Shown in pieces: positions 10,968 through 21,057 of a stretch of 64,000 bases of DNA. The translations under genes were made by a program, and so were the position numbers. Source of the DNA: Craterostigma plantagineum (Eukaryota; Streptophyta; Magnoliopsida; Lamiales; Linderniaceae); contig JAPQWV010000017.1 in NCBI GenBank assembly GCA_027422505.1, positions 13,579,501 to 13,643,500 of the forward strand, read 5' to 3'. The notes beneath the pieces are model-generated. The model ran no database searches and had not been told where the DNA came from. It worked only from the letters and a program-made list of their open reading frames with translations. The stretch's first letter is position 1; the number at the start of each line of letters is the position of its first letter.

Positions 10968-12572
10968 TCTTTAGTAAGTAGTTCATATTGTGCGGCCGTC
11001 AAGAGACGAGATGATTCACATGAACTGATGGCCAATGTGGTTTCCTTAATCTTAGTCTCACTTTGTTTATTCTTGTTTTGCAGACGTTTGACTAACGCTT
11101 CAGAGGCAATTAGTCGTTCGTTTGCGCAAGCGAGCTCTTCTACTTTTAAACTAAGTAAGGCATTGTTGTTTTGAAATTTTAGTTTGAGTTCATCATAATC
11201 CCTAGCGTCTACAGTGGGTTTCTTAATTGTGTGTCGGTGATTAAATACATCATCGAGTTGTGAAATTCGTACCTCAGACTCGGCGTTAGTAGGAGTCTTA
11301 GCTGCATTCTCACCGGTGTTAACCATCTCCTCATCCTCGTCATGTTCGACCAGCCTTGCCATGCAGCAATCTTCATCCTTAGACTCCTCGTCTTCTGAAG
11401 TGTCGTTCACCTACTCAGCTTCTTCCGTGAGAAGAACTTTCCCACTTTCCATTTTGCGGGTCATTCTGGCCTTACGGTCGTAATAGCCAGAGTCCTTCAC
11501 GCGTGGGACGTGGCATTCCTTGGCAAAGTGGCCCAACTTTCCATACCGAAAGCACTTCACAGACTTTTGAGGTGCGGATTCCACCTCTTTATCGGCTTAG
11601 CTTCCTCCGTGGGAGTGGTCTTTTTGGTGCCGCTAAAGGTTCTTTGACGATTGGAGGAGGATGAGGATTTTTTTCCGATCTTCTTTGAGACCATCTTAGT
11701 GAGCATTGCCAATTGTTTGCGTAGATCACGAACATCTTCATCAGATTCTGTATCAGTTTCTGATCCTGAAGAGGTGTCAGATACAACAGCTGGTAGCTTC
11801 CCTTTGTTCTGTTTGGGCTTAGAGGTGGAAGATCGTTCGGTAGTCTTGTTCGAGAGGAGAGCCAGCAGGTCGACTCGAGTGTTGGTGGACTGAGGTTGCA
11901 CGTAAGGAGCATAGGCAGACAGGATGTCGTAGAGTGCATGGATGGAAGTGTTGGAGAGGTCCTTACTCTGAATCATCATCACGGTTGCATTGCCCCAATG
12001 TGGTTTGAGGCTACCAAGGAAGCGGTTGTTGATATCGAATTTGTCCCTAGAGATCTTGGCTTTCTTGAGTTCATTGATGACCTTCAAGTAGGTACGTGTC
12101 ACGCAGCTCCTCTCCTTCATAGGCCTGGAAGTGTTCATACTGCGAGAGACATGCTGATTTCCTCCCTGAGCACTCTCAGTTGTGCCTGCCATAATTTCTA
12201 CGAGTTCATCCCATATTTCCTTGGCAGTTGTGCAGCACTCGATGTGAGCATAGACTTCGTTGCCCATAGCCTGGAAGAGGTATCCTTTGCAGTCTCATCG
12301 GCCTGTAGGCGAGCCTCTTCATCCTCATTAATGGGGCCTCTTGGAGTGCGACGTTCATCCATGGAAGGGTTTGCGTTTGGTTAAGCAGGGATGATTGTCC
12401 AGAACTGTGCCGGACCTTTGAAGATGGAGTCCAGTAGGTATTGAGAGAGTGGTGCGCCTTTCTTCCTGATAAACGTGAGGAACCTGTTTGTCCATATGTT
12501 GTAGTCGCCTTGTCGCAACATCGGAGGCCTGGTGTCCGAGCCCACTGTTGAGATGTCATTTGTGGCAGACAT
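10968..12572 (-). pseudogene. Copia gag, N-terminal and zinc-knuckle part, frameshifted
   Basis: Starts at ATG 12572 (MSATNDISTVGSDTRPPMLR), about 1.35 kb after the primer site. A stop (IPA*) near 12381 and a frame change near 12270 are followed by the UBN2-type gag core (YAHIECCTTAKEIWDELVEI; ALYDILSAYAPYV). Near 11550 the zinc knuckle reads CFRYGKLGHFAKEC, with Tyr replacing the second Cys of CX2CX4HX4C, so metal binding is probably lost. A coiled-coil stretch (10968-11410) follows and continues past the solo LTR. Gag packages element RNA into particles. Confidence 0.82.
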
Positions 12573-13920
12573 GGTTGGTGCAGTCGAATCGTCCGTGGTT
12601 TTGATCTTGTATAGATAATAGGGTTAGTAACGAACGAGATGAGAAATATGAGTTTAACGAGTAGAGTTTGAGAAAAATCGTTAAAAAAATTTCTTAGAAC
12701 TAAGTGAACGTGTGTGATGGTCGAAAACGTATGAAGGGAAAATATATCTTAGAGTTCGGAGAAGTTCGAGAAATTTAAAAACGAGATTTGAGGAGTAAAA
12801 TTTTTCCAAAAGCGGTCAAGGGGGATATGACTAAAGTGTAATGGATCAAGACTTAAATGAGTTTTTTTTTTCGGGTATTCTGTGTGGGAGAAATATCGCG
12901 GGTCGAAGTGTAATTTGAGAAAGTTTCTCGGCTTTAAAAAAATTTCTCGGAAGAAAGAAACTTTGTCGGCTGAAAATGTGACAAACTTTCTCAGTTTCAA
13001 GGAATTTTCGCGGATTTGAAAACTTTCTCGGTTTTTAAGAAATTTCTCGACTTAGAAATATTTCTCAGTTTTTTGAAAATTTTCACGGATAAATTTTCTG
13101 AATAAAACTTTCTCGGATATATGGTTTCTCGGATTTGAAGAAATAAGTAGTTGAAAAAAATAAAAGTGAAATTGAAATTTTCGCGGTTTAAATAAAGATT
13201 CTCGGAATCAAATTTCGCGGATATAAGGTTTCTCGGATTTTGACACGCTAGGCAGTTGAGAAAAATGAAGTGAAAGTGAAATTTTCGCGGTTAAAATAAA
13301 GATTCTCGGAATCAAATTTCGCGGATATAAGGTTTCTCAGATTTTGACAAGCTAGGCAGTTGAGAAAAAATGAAGTGAAAGTGAAATTTTTGCGGTTGAA
13401 ATAAAGATTCTCTGAATGAAATTTCTCGGATATGATAATTACGCGGACTTGAACGACTCAGCAAGAAATTTCGCGGCCAAGAACACTAAGTTACTGTTCC
13501 ATTGCTTGTCGCGAGTTTTAACCAGAACATCATCCGTTTTCACTCAAATCTCAACCAAAATCACTCAAACTTGATCCAAAACTTCAGAAATTCTTCCCTA
13601 AACACATAGTCGACCGATTTGTGAGCTAAAAACAACAAGAAACGGATCAAATCGACCAAAAACAGAGAGAGCCCGAGATGACTTTTTTTGAAGATTTTTT
13701 GCTTCGATCTTGCTCAAAACTCGTTGAAACTGATCCAAAAGTGTTCTAAAAACATGTTAGGCATAGAATCGATCTGGGGGAAGATTTTAAACACAAAATG
13801 AAGCATTAAAACCCCAAAACGAGCTCAAAATGCCCGAAAGTGATTTTCGCCCAAAACACCTTTGATCTTTATCGGAATCGAATGAAACTGGATTCAAATC
13901 AATGCAGATCGATCCACGTT
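12573..13920 (-). repeat. Copia 5' leader with CG-motif tract and ~105-bp tandem repeats
   Basis: No gene is seen between the primer site and gag. From about 12880 to 13490 the DNA is AT-rich and studded with TTTCTCGG and TTTCGCGG. Inside it, three copies of a ~105-bp unit begin near 13165, 13270 and 13375 (AATAAAGATT recurs at 13191, 13296 and 13400; the last copy is degenerate). The leader would normally hold packaging and dimerisation signals. Confidence 0.7.
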
Positions 13921-13921
13921 T

Positions 13922-13935
13922 GCTCTGATACCACT
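13922..13935 (-). other. Primer-binding site, tRNA-Met type
   Basis: On the - strand AGTGGTATCAGAGC directly follows the 5' LTR. TGGTATCAGAGC is complementary to the 3' end of initiator tRNA-Met, the usual plant copia primer. Confidence 0.9.
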
Positions 13936-14232
13936 TGTTGGTCCCGATTGCACCAAATAAGGAATCAAAGAGGCTTTGATCGAATGAAAAAGGGAGAGGT
14001 TCTCACCTTCAAGTGTGTGTATTGTGTGAAAAATAGGTTAGCCTTTTAATCTTTGATTACCTTGAAAATAGTGTTGGTAACACCTTATATACCACATTAA
14101 CCCTAGGTATATTAAGGCCCAATCACTAATGATTAATTAATTACATTCTAGTCCAAAGCCCAAGCTAAAGGGATAATTACAATATTTAACTCAAGACTTA
14201 AACTATTGACACAATCTATAAATATCCTAACA
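13936..14232 (-). repeat. 5' LTR of the - strand copia element
   Basis: 297 bp; on the - strand it opens TGTTAGGATATTTATAG and ends GGGACCAACA. It carries the same TATA-like TGGTATATAAGG as the LTR at 3268-3563 and is the same family. The outer flank is GTAAC; the paired duplication cannot be checked because the element's other end is outside the window. Confidence 0.88.
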
Positions 14233-14447
14233 GTAACTGGTGTTGGCAACCTCGGAATCGGCTACCAGTGTGAAGCGTCCGCGTGAGGTATGAAACCACC
14301 TTGAGATTGGAAAGACACTCTAGGGTTAGCCTCTCAAGTGTGGGTATTGTCACTTATGTATCCCTAGTGGATTTGATCTCCATGATGGTTCATAGCGTGA
14401 TAGCCGAGGGCCCTACATGATAGGAAAATACAAGAAAGACATGAGGT
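14233..14447 (+). repeat. Fragment of a giant gypsy-type LTR
   Basis: Aligns by eye to about 57185-57405 of the giant LTR: TGGTGTTGGC, GTGAAGCGTCCGCGTGA, GGTTAGCCTCTC and TAGCCGAGGG occur in the same order. It is bounded on the left by the copia 5' LTR and on the right by copia gag sequence, so it is an old landing site truncated at both ends. Confidence 0.7.
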
Positions 14448-14450
14448 CTA

Positions 14451-15000
14451 GGTATCATATTCATCAAGTATCGAGAAAATTTTATATACTGAATGATATC
14501 TGTGCTAACGATCCCTACGAAAGTGCATCGTCAATATTTGATGTAGATGAGAGCAATGAAGAGTTGTGCGAATTGATTCAAAATGCCTACGGAAAGATAA
14601 AGTCTCTTAACTCTCTAGTGAATGAAATTATGAAGCAAAGAGACAACTTAAGCCAGGAGAAACACCAAGCTGACCTCGAGATTATGAGTCTAAGGAGTGA
14701 AGTAGAAACTCTGAAGAAATATAATAGTGCATGCAAATGTGATGCACTTGAAAAGTCGAATAATGAATTGACTAGTGATATCATTGCACTTAGAGTGTCC
14801 CTAAGTGAGAAAGAACGCACTGTTGATAGACTATTCCAATGGAAATAAAATCCAGATCTCCTACTAAACATTCCTAGGTACACTGAGAGATCGGAGATAG
14901 GATATTCCATGGTAGAAAAACAAGTGGTGCCAGAGGTCCCAAAAACTAAGTGCTTTACTTGTGGCAGAAGTGGTCTTCACTCTTACAACTGTTTCCTGAA
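14451..15000 (+). pseudogene. Copia gag: coiled coil and zinc knuckle
   Basis: An open frame to 14848 (true gag from about RSRYHIHQVSRKFYILNDI), with acidic and heptad-rich segments ENEELCELIQ-like and LRSEVETLKKYNSACKCDAL. After a stop, the frame at 14910-15000 gives KTKCFTCGRSGLHSYNCFL, a complete CX2CX4HX4C zinc knuckle for RNA binding. The N-terminal half of gag is missing. The 5' boundary is the truncated giant-LTR scrap. Confidence 0.75.
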
Positions 15001-15224
15001 ACATGGCGACAGATCTAAATATTTTTTGGAAACCTAAACGTACCAGTGTGACTGCACCGATGCATGCTAATGTAGTGGAATCATCTGTTGAAATCGATAG
15101 TATGTCACATGTGAACAAAAGTTATTTTGCTGCTAATGTGTTAGGACCCAACAGAAATTGGGTACCTCAGAAAAACTACAAATCCTTGCAGGTAAACAGT
15201 AAGAGCACCTGCAAGAAAAAGAGA

Positions 15225-16468
15225 CGGTATCTTGACAGTGGATGCTCTCGACATATGACAGGTGATATCACTAACTTGTCTCCCTGAAAGCATGCGACGG
15301 AGGGTTTGTATCATATGCTGATAACACAAAAGCTTAGATCATTGGTATTGGAACAGTAGGTAACACTCTTAATACCACTATAGATGATGTATGGCTAGTG
15401 AAGGATCTTGAGCACAACTTGATCAGTATAAGTCAACTATGTGATAAGGGTCATTCTGTGAGTTTTGAGAATGATAAGTGCATAGTTAGGAAAGATGATC
15501 AAGTAATCTTCAGTGCATCTAGGCAGGGGAATATATATTGTATCACACTCGATGATATTACTAACCAAAATGTTAAGTGCTTAGCTGCTACTCAGGATAC
15601 CTCATGGTTATGGCACGGACGTCATGGTCATGCCAACATGGAACTGATATCCCATATCAGTGATAAAGACCTGATACGTGGAGTTCCGATTGGTCAATTC
15701 TCCAAGGACAGGACATGTCATGCATGTCAAATGGGTAAGCAAACCAAATTGTCTTTTAAGATTATGAATACTATCTCTACATCTAGACCTTTAGCACTAC
15801 TTCACCTTGACCTTTTTAGTCCCATTCAAACCATGTCTTTACGAGGTAAGAAACATACTTTTGTGATTGTAGATGACTACTCTAGGTACTCATGGGTAAT
15901 ATTTCTTGCACATAAGAGTGAGGCCCTAGAGAACTTCATATCACTAGTAAAGAAGCTAGAAAATGATAAGAACACCACTCTATGTAAAGTTCGTAGTGAT
16001 AATGGATTGGAATTTGATAGTAGTTAATTCGCAAGCTTCTGTAATCAGCATGGTTATACACATAATTTTTCAGCTCCTATTACTCCTCAGACGAACGGTG
16101 TAGTTGAGAGAAAGAACCGAGTGCTATAGGAAATGGCGAGAACAACGTGAGTACGGTCTCCCTAAGAGATTTTGGGCAGAAGCTGTTAGCACGGCTAGCC
16201 ATGTTTCAAATCGTGTTTTTCTTATACCTATTCTAAAAAGAGACTCCCTATGAGCTGTGGAATGGTAAAACACCTAACATAGGATATTTTCGTGTTTTTG
16301 GTTGCAAATGTTTTATTTTAAATGATAGGGACAAAAGAGCGAAATTTGACTCAAAGGTGGATGAGGGCATATTCCTAGGTTATAATCTCCATTCTAAGGC
16401 ATACCGTGTATTCAACAAAAGAAAAGAGACTGTACAGGAATCAGTGCATGTAACTTTTCGACATCAAT
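15225..16468 (+). pseudogene. Copia protease and integrase, multiply broken
   Basis: Protease active site RYLDSGCSRHMTGDITNLSP at 15226-15285. The GAG-pre-integrase region is at 15398-15740 (WLWHGRHGHANMELI ... CHACQMGKQTKLSF). The integrase core has the first Asp in LLHLDLFSPI and the second in VRSDNGLEFDSS, then a TAA at about 16025. The Glu region is readable only across stops and shifts (NGVVERKN at about 16100; TPYELWNGKTPNIGYFRVFG at 16245-16300), and the family motif GIFLGYNLHSKAYRVFNK ends near 16425. The protein would process gag-pol and integrate cDNA; this copy is dead. Confidence 0.85.
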
Positions 16469-16473
16469 AACCC

Positions 16474-17640
16474 TGATGAGACTCTAAGGAAGCAGAACCA
16501 TCCAGTGAACACGAGACAGTGACTGAAATCCCTAAAGTGCTCTTCGATATCAACAAACCTGATGAGATCCCTTTCGAGGTAAAGTTTCTTGATCCCACTA
16601 ACGAAGAAAACTTTAAGCGCTTGATAAATCGTGATGTTGCTAGAGGTCGTGGAATCGTGTTTGAGGAGATCCCTTCATGTACTGCTCTTTCGTGGCTAGT
16701 TAGATTTGAGTGGGGAAATTCCTTAGCATCACTAGGTCCTATTACCCTGAGGTTGTAAAGCTTTTTTATCCCAATCTCGATTATGAAGAGGACGATTCCG
16801 ACATCGTGATAACTTCCTATGTTTTGGGGAAGAAAATTGAGTGGAACTGTGTGAAGCTTAATGAGATGCTTGGGTTGAGAAACATTGGGATTGGTCATTT
16901 CAATATGGGCGAGTGGTCTGAATCTGATGAGTTCAAACAATCGGAGTGCACAAGAGCCTTGTGAAATAGCAATAGGAAACCTAAGTTCGCTGAAGGGGTT
17001 GCTCTTAAGATAGGTAGCGGAGGACATTCCACCAACATGAATGCCATGAGCACCTTCGCTGTCTTCATGATCTCTAGGAATAGGAAGTTCAATCTAGCCT
17101 ATGCTCTAATAAAGTACATGATCTATGCGTTCGAAAGCCCTGAGAAGCTGCTTCCTTATGGGATGATTATGTCCTATCTATTCGAACTCAAAGGAATTCC
17201 ACTGCCACCTAGTTGGTAGAACACTGCACAGCACGCGGTAGATCTTAAGACTCTCAAACGCATGGGGATGACAAGTTGGTTGGTTCAGTGCCAACGATAA
17301 GAAGACAGTTATAAGTTCTTTGAAAAAGGCGCCCGTTGATAAGGGCAAGACTAAGGTAGTTGAGCTGACTGATAGTGATGAGGAACCTGCTGATGAACGC
17401 CCAAACGATGATGATGTGATCACAGAAATTCACACTGATATTGCCGCCATCTTCAAGAAGGTTGGCAAGCTCAAATACCAGAATACTGAGATCCTTCGTA
17501 AAGCTGTCAAAGTCTGGAAGAAACTGAAGAAGCGCGCCTCTTCTGACAGCGAGTCCGATAGCCTTTACTGCGATCTATGTCATCTTCCCATCCTCTGTTT
17601 CTGTAGTTCCGTGTCTAGTATCCCGTGTCTAAGTACCTAA
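16474..17640 (+). pseudogene. SIRE-like extra ORF (putative plant transposon protein family), broken
   Basis: Starts in the region VLFDINKPDEIPFEVKFLDP and reads FKRLINRDVARGRGIVFEE. After a frame change it continues at 16710 as GKFLSITRSYYPEVVKLFYPN and YVLGKKIEWNCVKLNEMLGL. A stop at about 16964 and a further change lead to NAMSTFAVFMISRNRKFNLA and a Lys/Glu-rich C-terminus (KKAPVDKGKTKVVELTDSDE) ending at 17640. I recognise the central part as the domain often labelled putative plant transposon protein, found after pol in large copia and some gypsy elements; its biochemical role is unknown. It lies immediately after integrase, so pol has been deleted up to its 5' end. Confidence 0.72.
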
Positions 17641-18193
17641 GTAGTTTTTGTCCTCACCCTTTTTGATGGTGAAGGGGAAGAAAAAGTATGGATTGAATGT
17701 AATAAGACAGGTACCTATATGTGATCCTGTTGTTGGGATAAGACCTTGCAATGCTTTTGACTATGCTTATGACAATGTTTTATGCTTTGACTAACTCTTA
17801 TGGGTACTAACGTGTGCGGACTTGTGCTGACGTATGCTTTGTGAAGATTTCTGTTGATATCTAAGTCATGGGGAGTACAATATTCATAATAATTATGTGC
17901 TGATTCGCTGGAACCTTTATGTGATATCATGGAATCATGCGACATCATATATGCACAGTCAGGGGGGAGCAAGTCGTGATAATCTGGTAAGTGGTATTTG
18001 TCATTTATCCCTGCAATGATTAGTAAACATGCTATGGATCTCGACATGAAGTACTTGCACTTAGATAGGGAGAGCATGCGCATTTTATGTGAAACTTGAT
18101 ATCTGTCATGCTCTGTCCATGATTAAATTAGGCCCATACGCTTCATGCCTACATGTTCGAATATGCTCATTACATTAGTAACATGTCATCATC

Positions 18194-18207
18194 AAAAAGG
18201 GGGAGAA
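18194..18207 (+). other. Polypurine tract of the SIRE-like element
   Basis: AAAAAGGGGGAGAA immediately precedes the TGTTGACC start of the LTR. The 17641-18193 stretch before it holds no gene that I can support and is the element's 3' noncoding region. Confidence 0.85.
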
Positions 18208-19849
18208 TGTTGACCTTTTTGGTCTTGCACTGCATTTGAGTTTTGATGATTCCATGCACTTAAGATGAGATAGGCACTACAAATTTAGCAATTTGAATTG
18301 TATATGTATCATGTGCTTATATTTGAGTGCATTGCATCTTGACATTGTGATTCCATTACAACGTGACTTACGTGATACCATTGTGATCATTGATTCCACC
18401 GTCATCATATCATGTAACGTATATTTGGAAATGTTATGCATAAATGGAATGATGGCTGACTGTGATGTTGAAACCATTTGTGGAAAATAGCACGTGATTA
18501 ATCCTTAATATGCTGTGATTGTGTTAATTTGAGTAAGGATCACTATGATATACTCGGTAAATATATTTCTGTTGGAACATTCTTATATATGGAATGTGGT
18601 CATGACTATATCCTTGAATGTGCTAAATATGGATATTATATGTTAATAGTATATTGCATAAATATTTATCCGTTTAAAATATGCTAAAATAAGAATTATA
18701 TGATGCAGATACATTTTAATTCGTGCTTAACTGTTTAAGATCTCTCATTTGTGCTATATATGGAAAAGATATGTGCTATACATGGAAAATGCGTCATCCA
18801 TTGGAACCTGTCTATTTAGGAAGTAATCATGCCCGTATCACTGAGATTACATCTCAAATGTTTGAGTCAACATGAATTATTTCCCTCTGCGACTTTGGTA
18901 TTTATTTGAACGGAAAGTTCGTGATTAATGTGCTACATATTTGATAAGATGCTGAGTGGAACTATTTATGGTCTCTTCGTAAGTACCAACGTGCTAATAT
19001 GGATGAGACTTACCAATATGTATGAGATGTATTTAGAGTAATATTTCATGCAAATTAATGAATATGATCGTTGTGATACTTGGAGCTTGATTTTGGCATG
19101 ATGGAATGATGTTGCTGAACTGGTATTGTTATTAACATTCCATATGAAGTGTGTGATGCTAACATGTTTATATTAGTCGACACTTCTACACCGAGTGCAA
19201 TCAACAAACGAACTAACATACGAAACAACAAGAAAAGAGATTTTAGAACGAGCATGTTGATTTGCGAATTATTGTATTCTCTGTTATTTCTTGAGCTTTC
19301 ACTTGAGATAATTGAGTGCACCCTAAGTAAGAAAAACCACCATCTTAATCTGAGCGAGTGAGAACTACACAAGGAGACGTGAAGCGTGCCTTTCGTGAAG
19401 GGAGGATTTGATATCCAGCTGACCTTCTGGAGCGAGTTATTTCCAGTCGGAGAATAGGGATTCTCAGGGGAAAGACGTGGAACGAAACTCGGCGTCAGGC
19501 ACCCTAGCTGATGGTGTTCATCTTGGTCTCGGTTGTGTAAGGGCGATCGATCACTTCTGTAACCAACTACGGTAACATTATAGTGGATTGATCAAACTCT
19601 TGAGGAGAAAACCTCAAAGAGATGACTAAACCCCACTTGGGGATATAACCTCTATATATCCTGGTGTTTATTACTTTTCAGTTCAGTTGCACTCACAAGG
19701 TTCCACCCGATTAACTTCTAAAAACAAGGAAAATGCTTTTAAGGGAATATCCATCAAAACGTTTTAATTTCCGTTGTTCCCATTTTAAAGATACTTCAAA
19801 GAAGCAAAAAGTTTTTGATAGCCTAATTCACCCCCTCCTCTTAGGGACA
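18208..19849 (+). repeat. 3' LTR of the SIRE-like element
   Basis: Starts TGTTGACCTTTTTGG at the polypurine tract and most plausibly ends at TTAGGGACA, about 1,642 bp. The C-rich block CCCCCTCCTCTTAGG near the end is a known hallmark of SIRE-type LTR/primer-site borders. No second LTR or target duplication could be checked because the 5' end is lost, so the right boundary is less certain than the left. Confidence 0.7.
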
Positions 19850-20127
19850 TATTTTACTTCATCTATAATATAAAGATAAATATTATTGTATTAAAGATAT
19901 TTTATAACAAATCAATTAAAATCAAGTATTATGTATTTCAATTCTAGGGGTCCTACATTTCAATTCAGTCTCTTTCTCTTTTTTTTTTTGTTTTCTTCAT
20001 CCTCTCTATTTTTGCTTCTCTTCATCATATTTGTGTCTTTTAAATTTTTCTTTTTCTTTATTACAACATTTTTTAAGAAAATAAGACCATAAGAGAGAAT
20101 AAAATCGTCTTCTGATGACAGTTGGCC
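19850..20127. other. AT-rich spacer without recognisable features
   Basis: No gene or repeat structure is seen apart from pyrimidine-rich runs near 19970-20010. It is the older host sequence between the copia LTR and the hAT MITE. Confidence 0.5.
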
Positions 20128-20135
20128 CTTTTATG

Positions 20136-20754
20136 TAGTGGTGGCAATTGGGGATTCGGGGCTGGTAATTGACATACGGTCCCCGTACCAAATTATTGTT
20201 CTTAATACCATCCCCGCTAATTCACCCTTAAGAATGAATTGGTTCGGGGATGGGTAATCACCGTTCGCGGATCGGGTTTCCCGTGGGAGATTCGAGTTCC
20301 CCATATTCAAGTAACTCATTGCAACAAAAAATAAAATAAGTAATATAAACAAATTAATATGTAAAATATGATATTGGTGTATTAAAAGTTGATACAACTA
20401 TGTGATTGAAATATGCGTGTATTGTGGAGAACTATTGAGAGTTGAATTTTTTTTATTCTTACGATCTTGAATATAAAAGGATGATCTATGAATATTCTTG
20501 ATTCGAATTATTTTTCATATTATTTATTAATAAATCTATTCGGGGAATGGTGAATCACCATTTGACTCAAACGGGGCCGGGCTTGGGGACGGGGATTGGT
20601 GGGAAACATGATTACCATCCCCATCCCATCCCCACTCTTTCACCGATGGGGAATCACCGTCAAGTCCCCATCCCCATTTTGACCAGGGATTCCCCTTCCC
20701 AATAGCCTCGGGTCCCGACGGGGTTGATTCACGGCGGGAATTTTGCCACCCATA
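20136..20754. mobile_element. hAT-type MITE (GGTGGCAA ends)
   Basis: Ends are TAGTGGTGGCAATTGG on the left and TTTTGCCACCCATA on the right, imperfect inverted repeats of the hAT TAGGGGTGGCAA type. The subterminal DNA is full of GGGGA/TCCCC blocks. The flanks are CTTTTATG and TTTTAATG, an imperfect 8-bp duplication (6 of 8), which fits an old hAT insertion. It has no coding capacity. Confidence 0.7.
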
Positions 20755-20762
20755 TTTTAATG

Positions 20763-21057
20763 TGTGAAATAGTTTCAGTTAGTCCTTAAAAAGATATAAA
20801 ATCCGACATTAGAAGTTAATTGAGGGATTACTAGGTAGATAGGTATTTAAATGTAATTCTCCTAATATAAATAAAATATTTCGTATCATTAATAGTAATA
20901 ATAGATTGACTTGTCTGAAAAACCATAAAAGCGTTCAATCATCTCGGATGAGATAAAAGTTCAAGACAGACAACCACACGCATGAAAAAAAAAGAAACAA
21001 TAATAGCAAAGACAATGCAATAAAAATCACATATAGAACGCAGAAGCAATGCATAGT
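20763..21057. other. Noncoding DNA downstream of the HD-ZIP IV pseudogene
   Basis: AT-rich, with no ORF or repeat that I can support. As the 3' flank of the - strand gene it would have held its 3' UTR and poly(A) signal; AATAAAA-like strings occur but none stands out. Confidence 0.45.

Larger units (their letters stand above)
3564..14232 (-). mobile_element. Ty1/copia element, - strand, 3' end cut off by a nested copia insertion
   Basis: Reading right to left: 5' LTR (14232-13936), tRNA-Met primer site, long leader, gag, protease, integrase, RT and RNase H. The element stops in RNase H at 3564, where a + strand element of the same LTR family has inserted. A solo LTR (7727-10962) splits gag. 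All reading frames carry stops or shifts, and RT has lost a catalytic Asp. The right flank (14233 on) is a fragment of a giant gypsy LTR, so this element had itself inserted into an older LTR. Confidence 0.85.
14448..19849 (+). mobile_element. SIRE/Maximus-like copia remnant, 5' truncated, RT and RNase H missing
   Basis: Order on the + strand: gag coiled coil, zinc knuckle, protease, integrase, then directly an extra ORF, 3' noncoding DNA, a polypurine tract and a 1.64-kb LTR. No RT or RNase H motif (YVDD, SDADYAG, ADIFTKP) was found between integrase and the extra ORF, so about 2 kb has been deleted near 16465. No 5' LTR is present. The AAAAAGGGGGAGAA/TGTTGACC junction and the CTAATTCACCCCCTCCTCTTAGG near the LTR end are typical of SIRE-like elements. 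Confidence 0.8.

Noticed and set aside
3268..14232. LTRs at 3268-3563 and 13936-14232 are inverted relative to each other, suggesting an internal inversion or self-integration of one element.
   Set aside because: A polypurine tract and a + strand ORF lie immediately left of the first LTR, and it joins - strand RNase H exactly at its CA end. A nested insertion of a second element of the same family explains this without an inversion, and the two LTRs differ too much to be a pair.
16464..17092. - strand ORFs at 16464-17092 as separate genes.
   Set aside because: They lie opposite the SIRE-like extra ORF, whose + strand frames carry the recognisable protein motifs.
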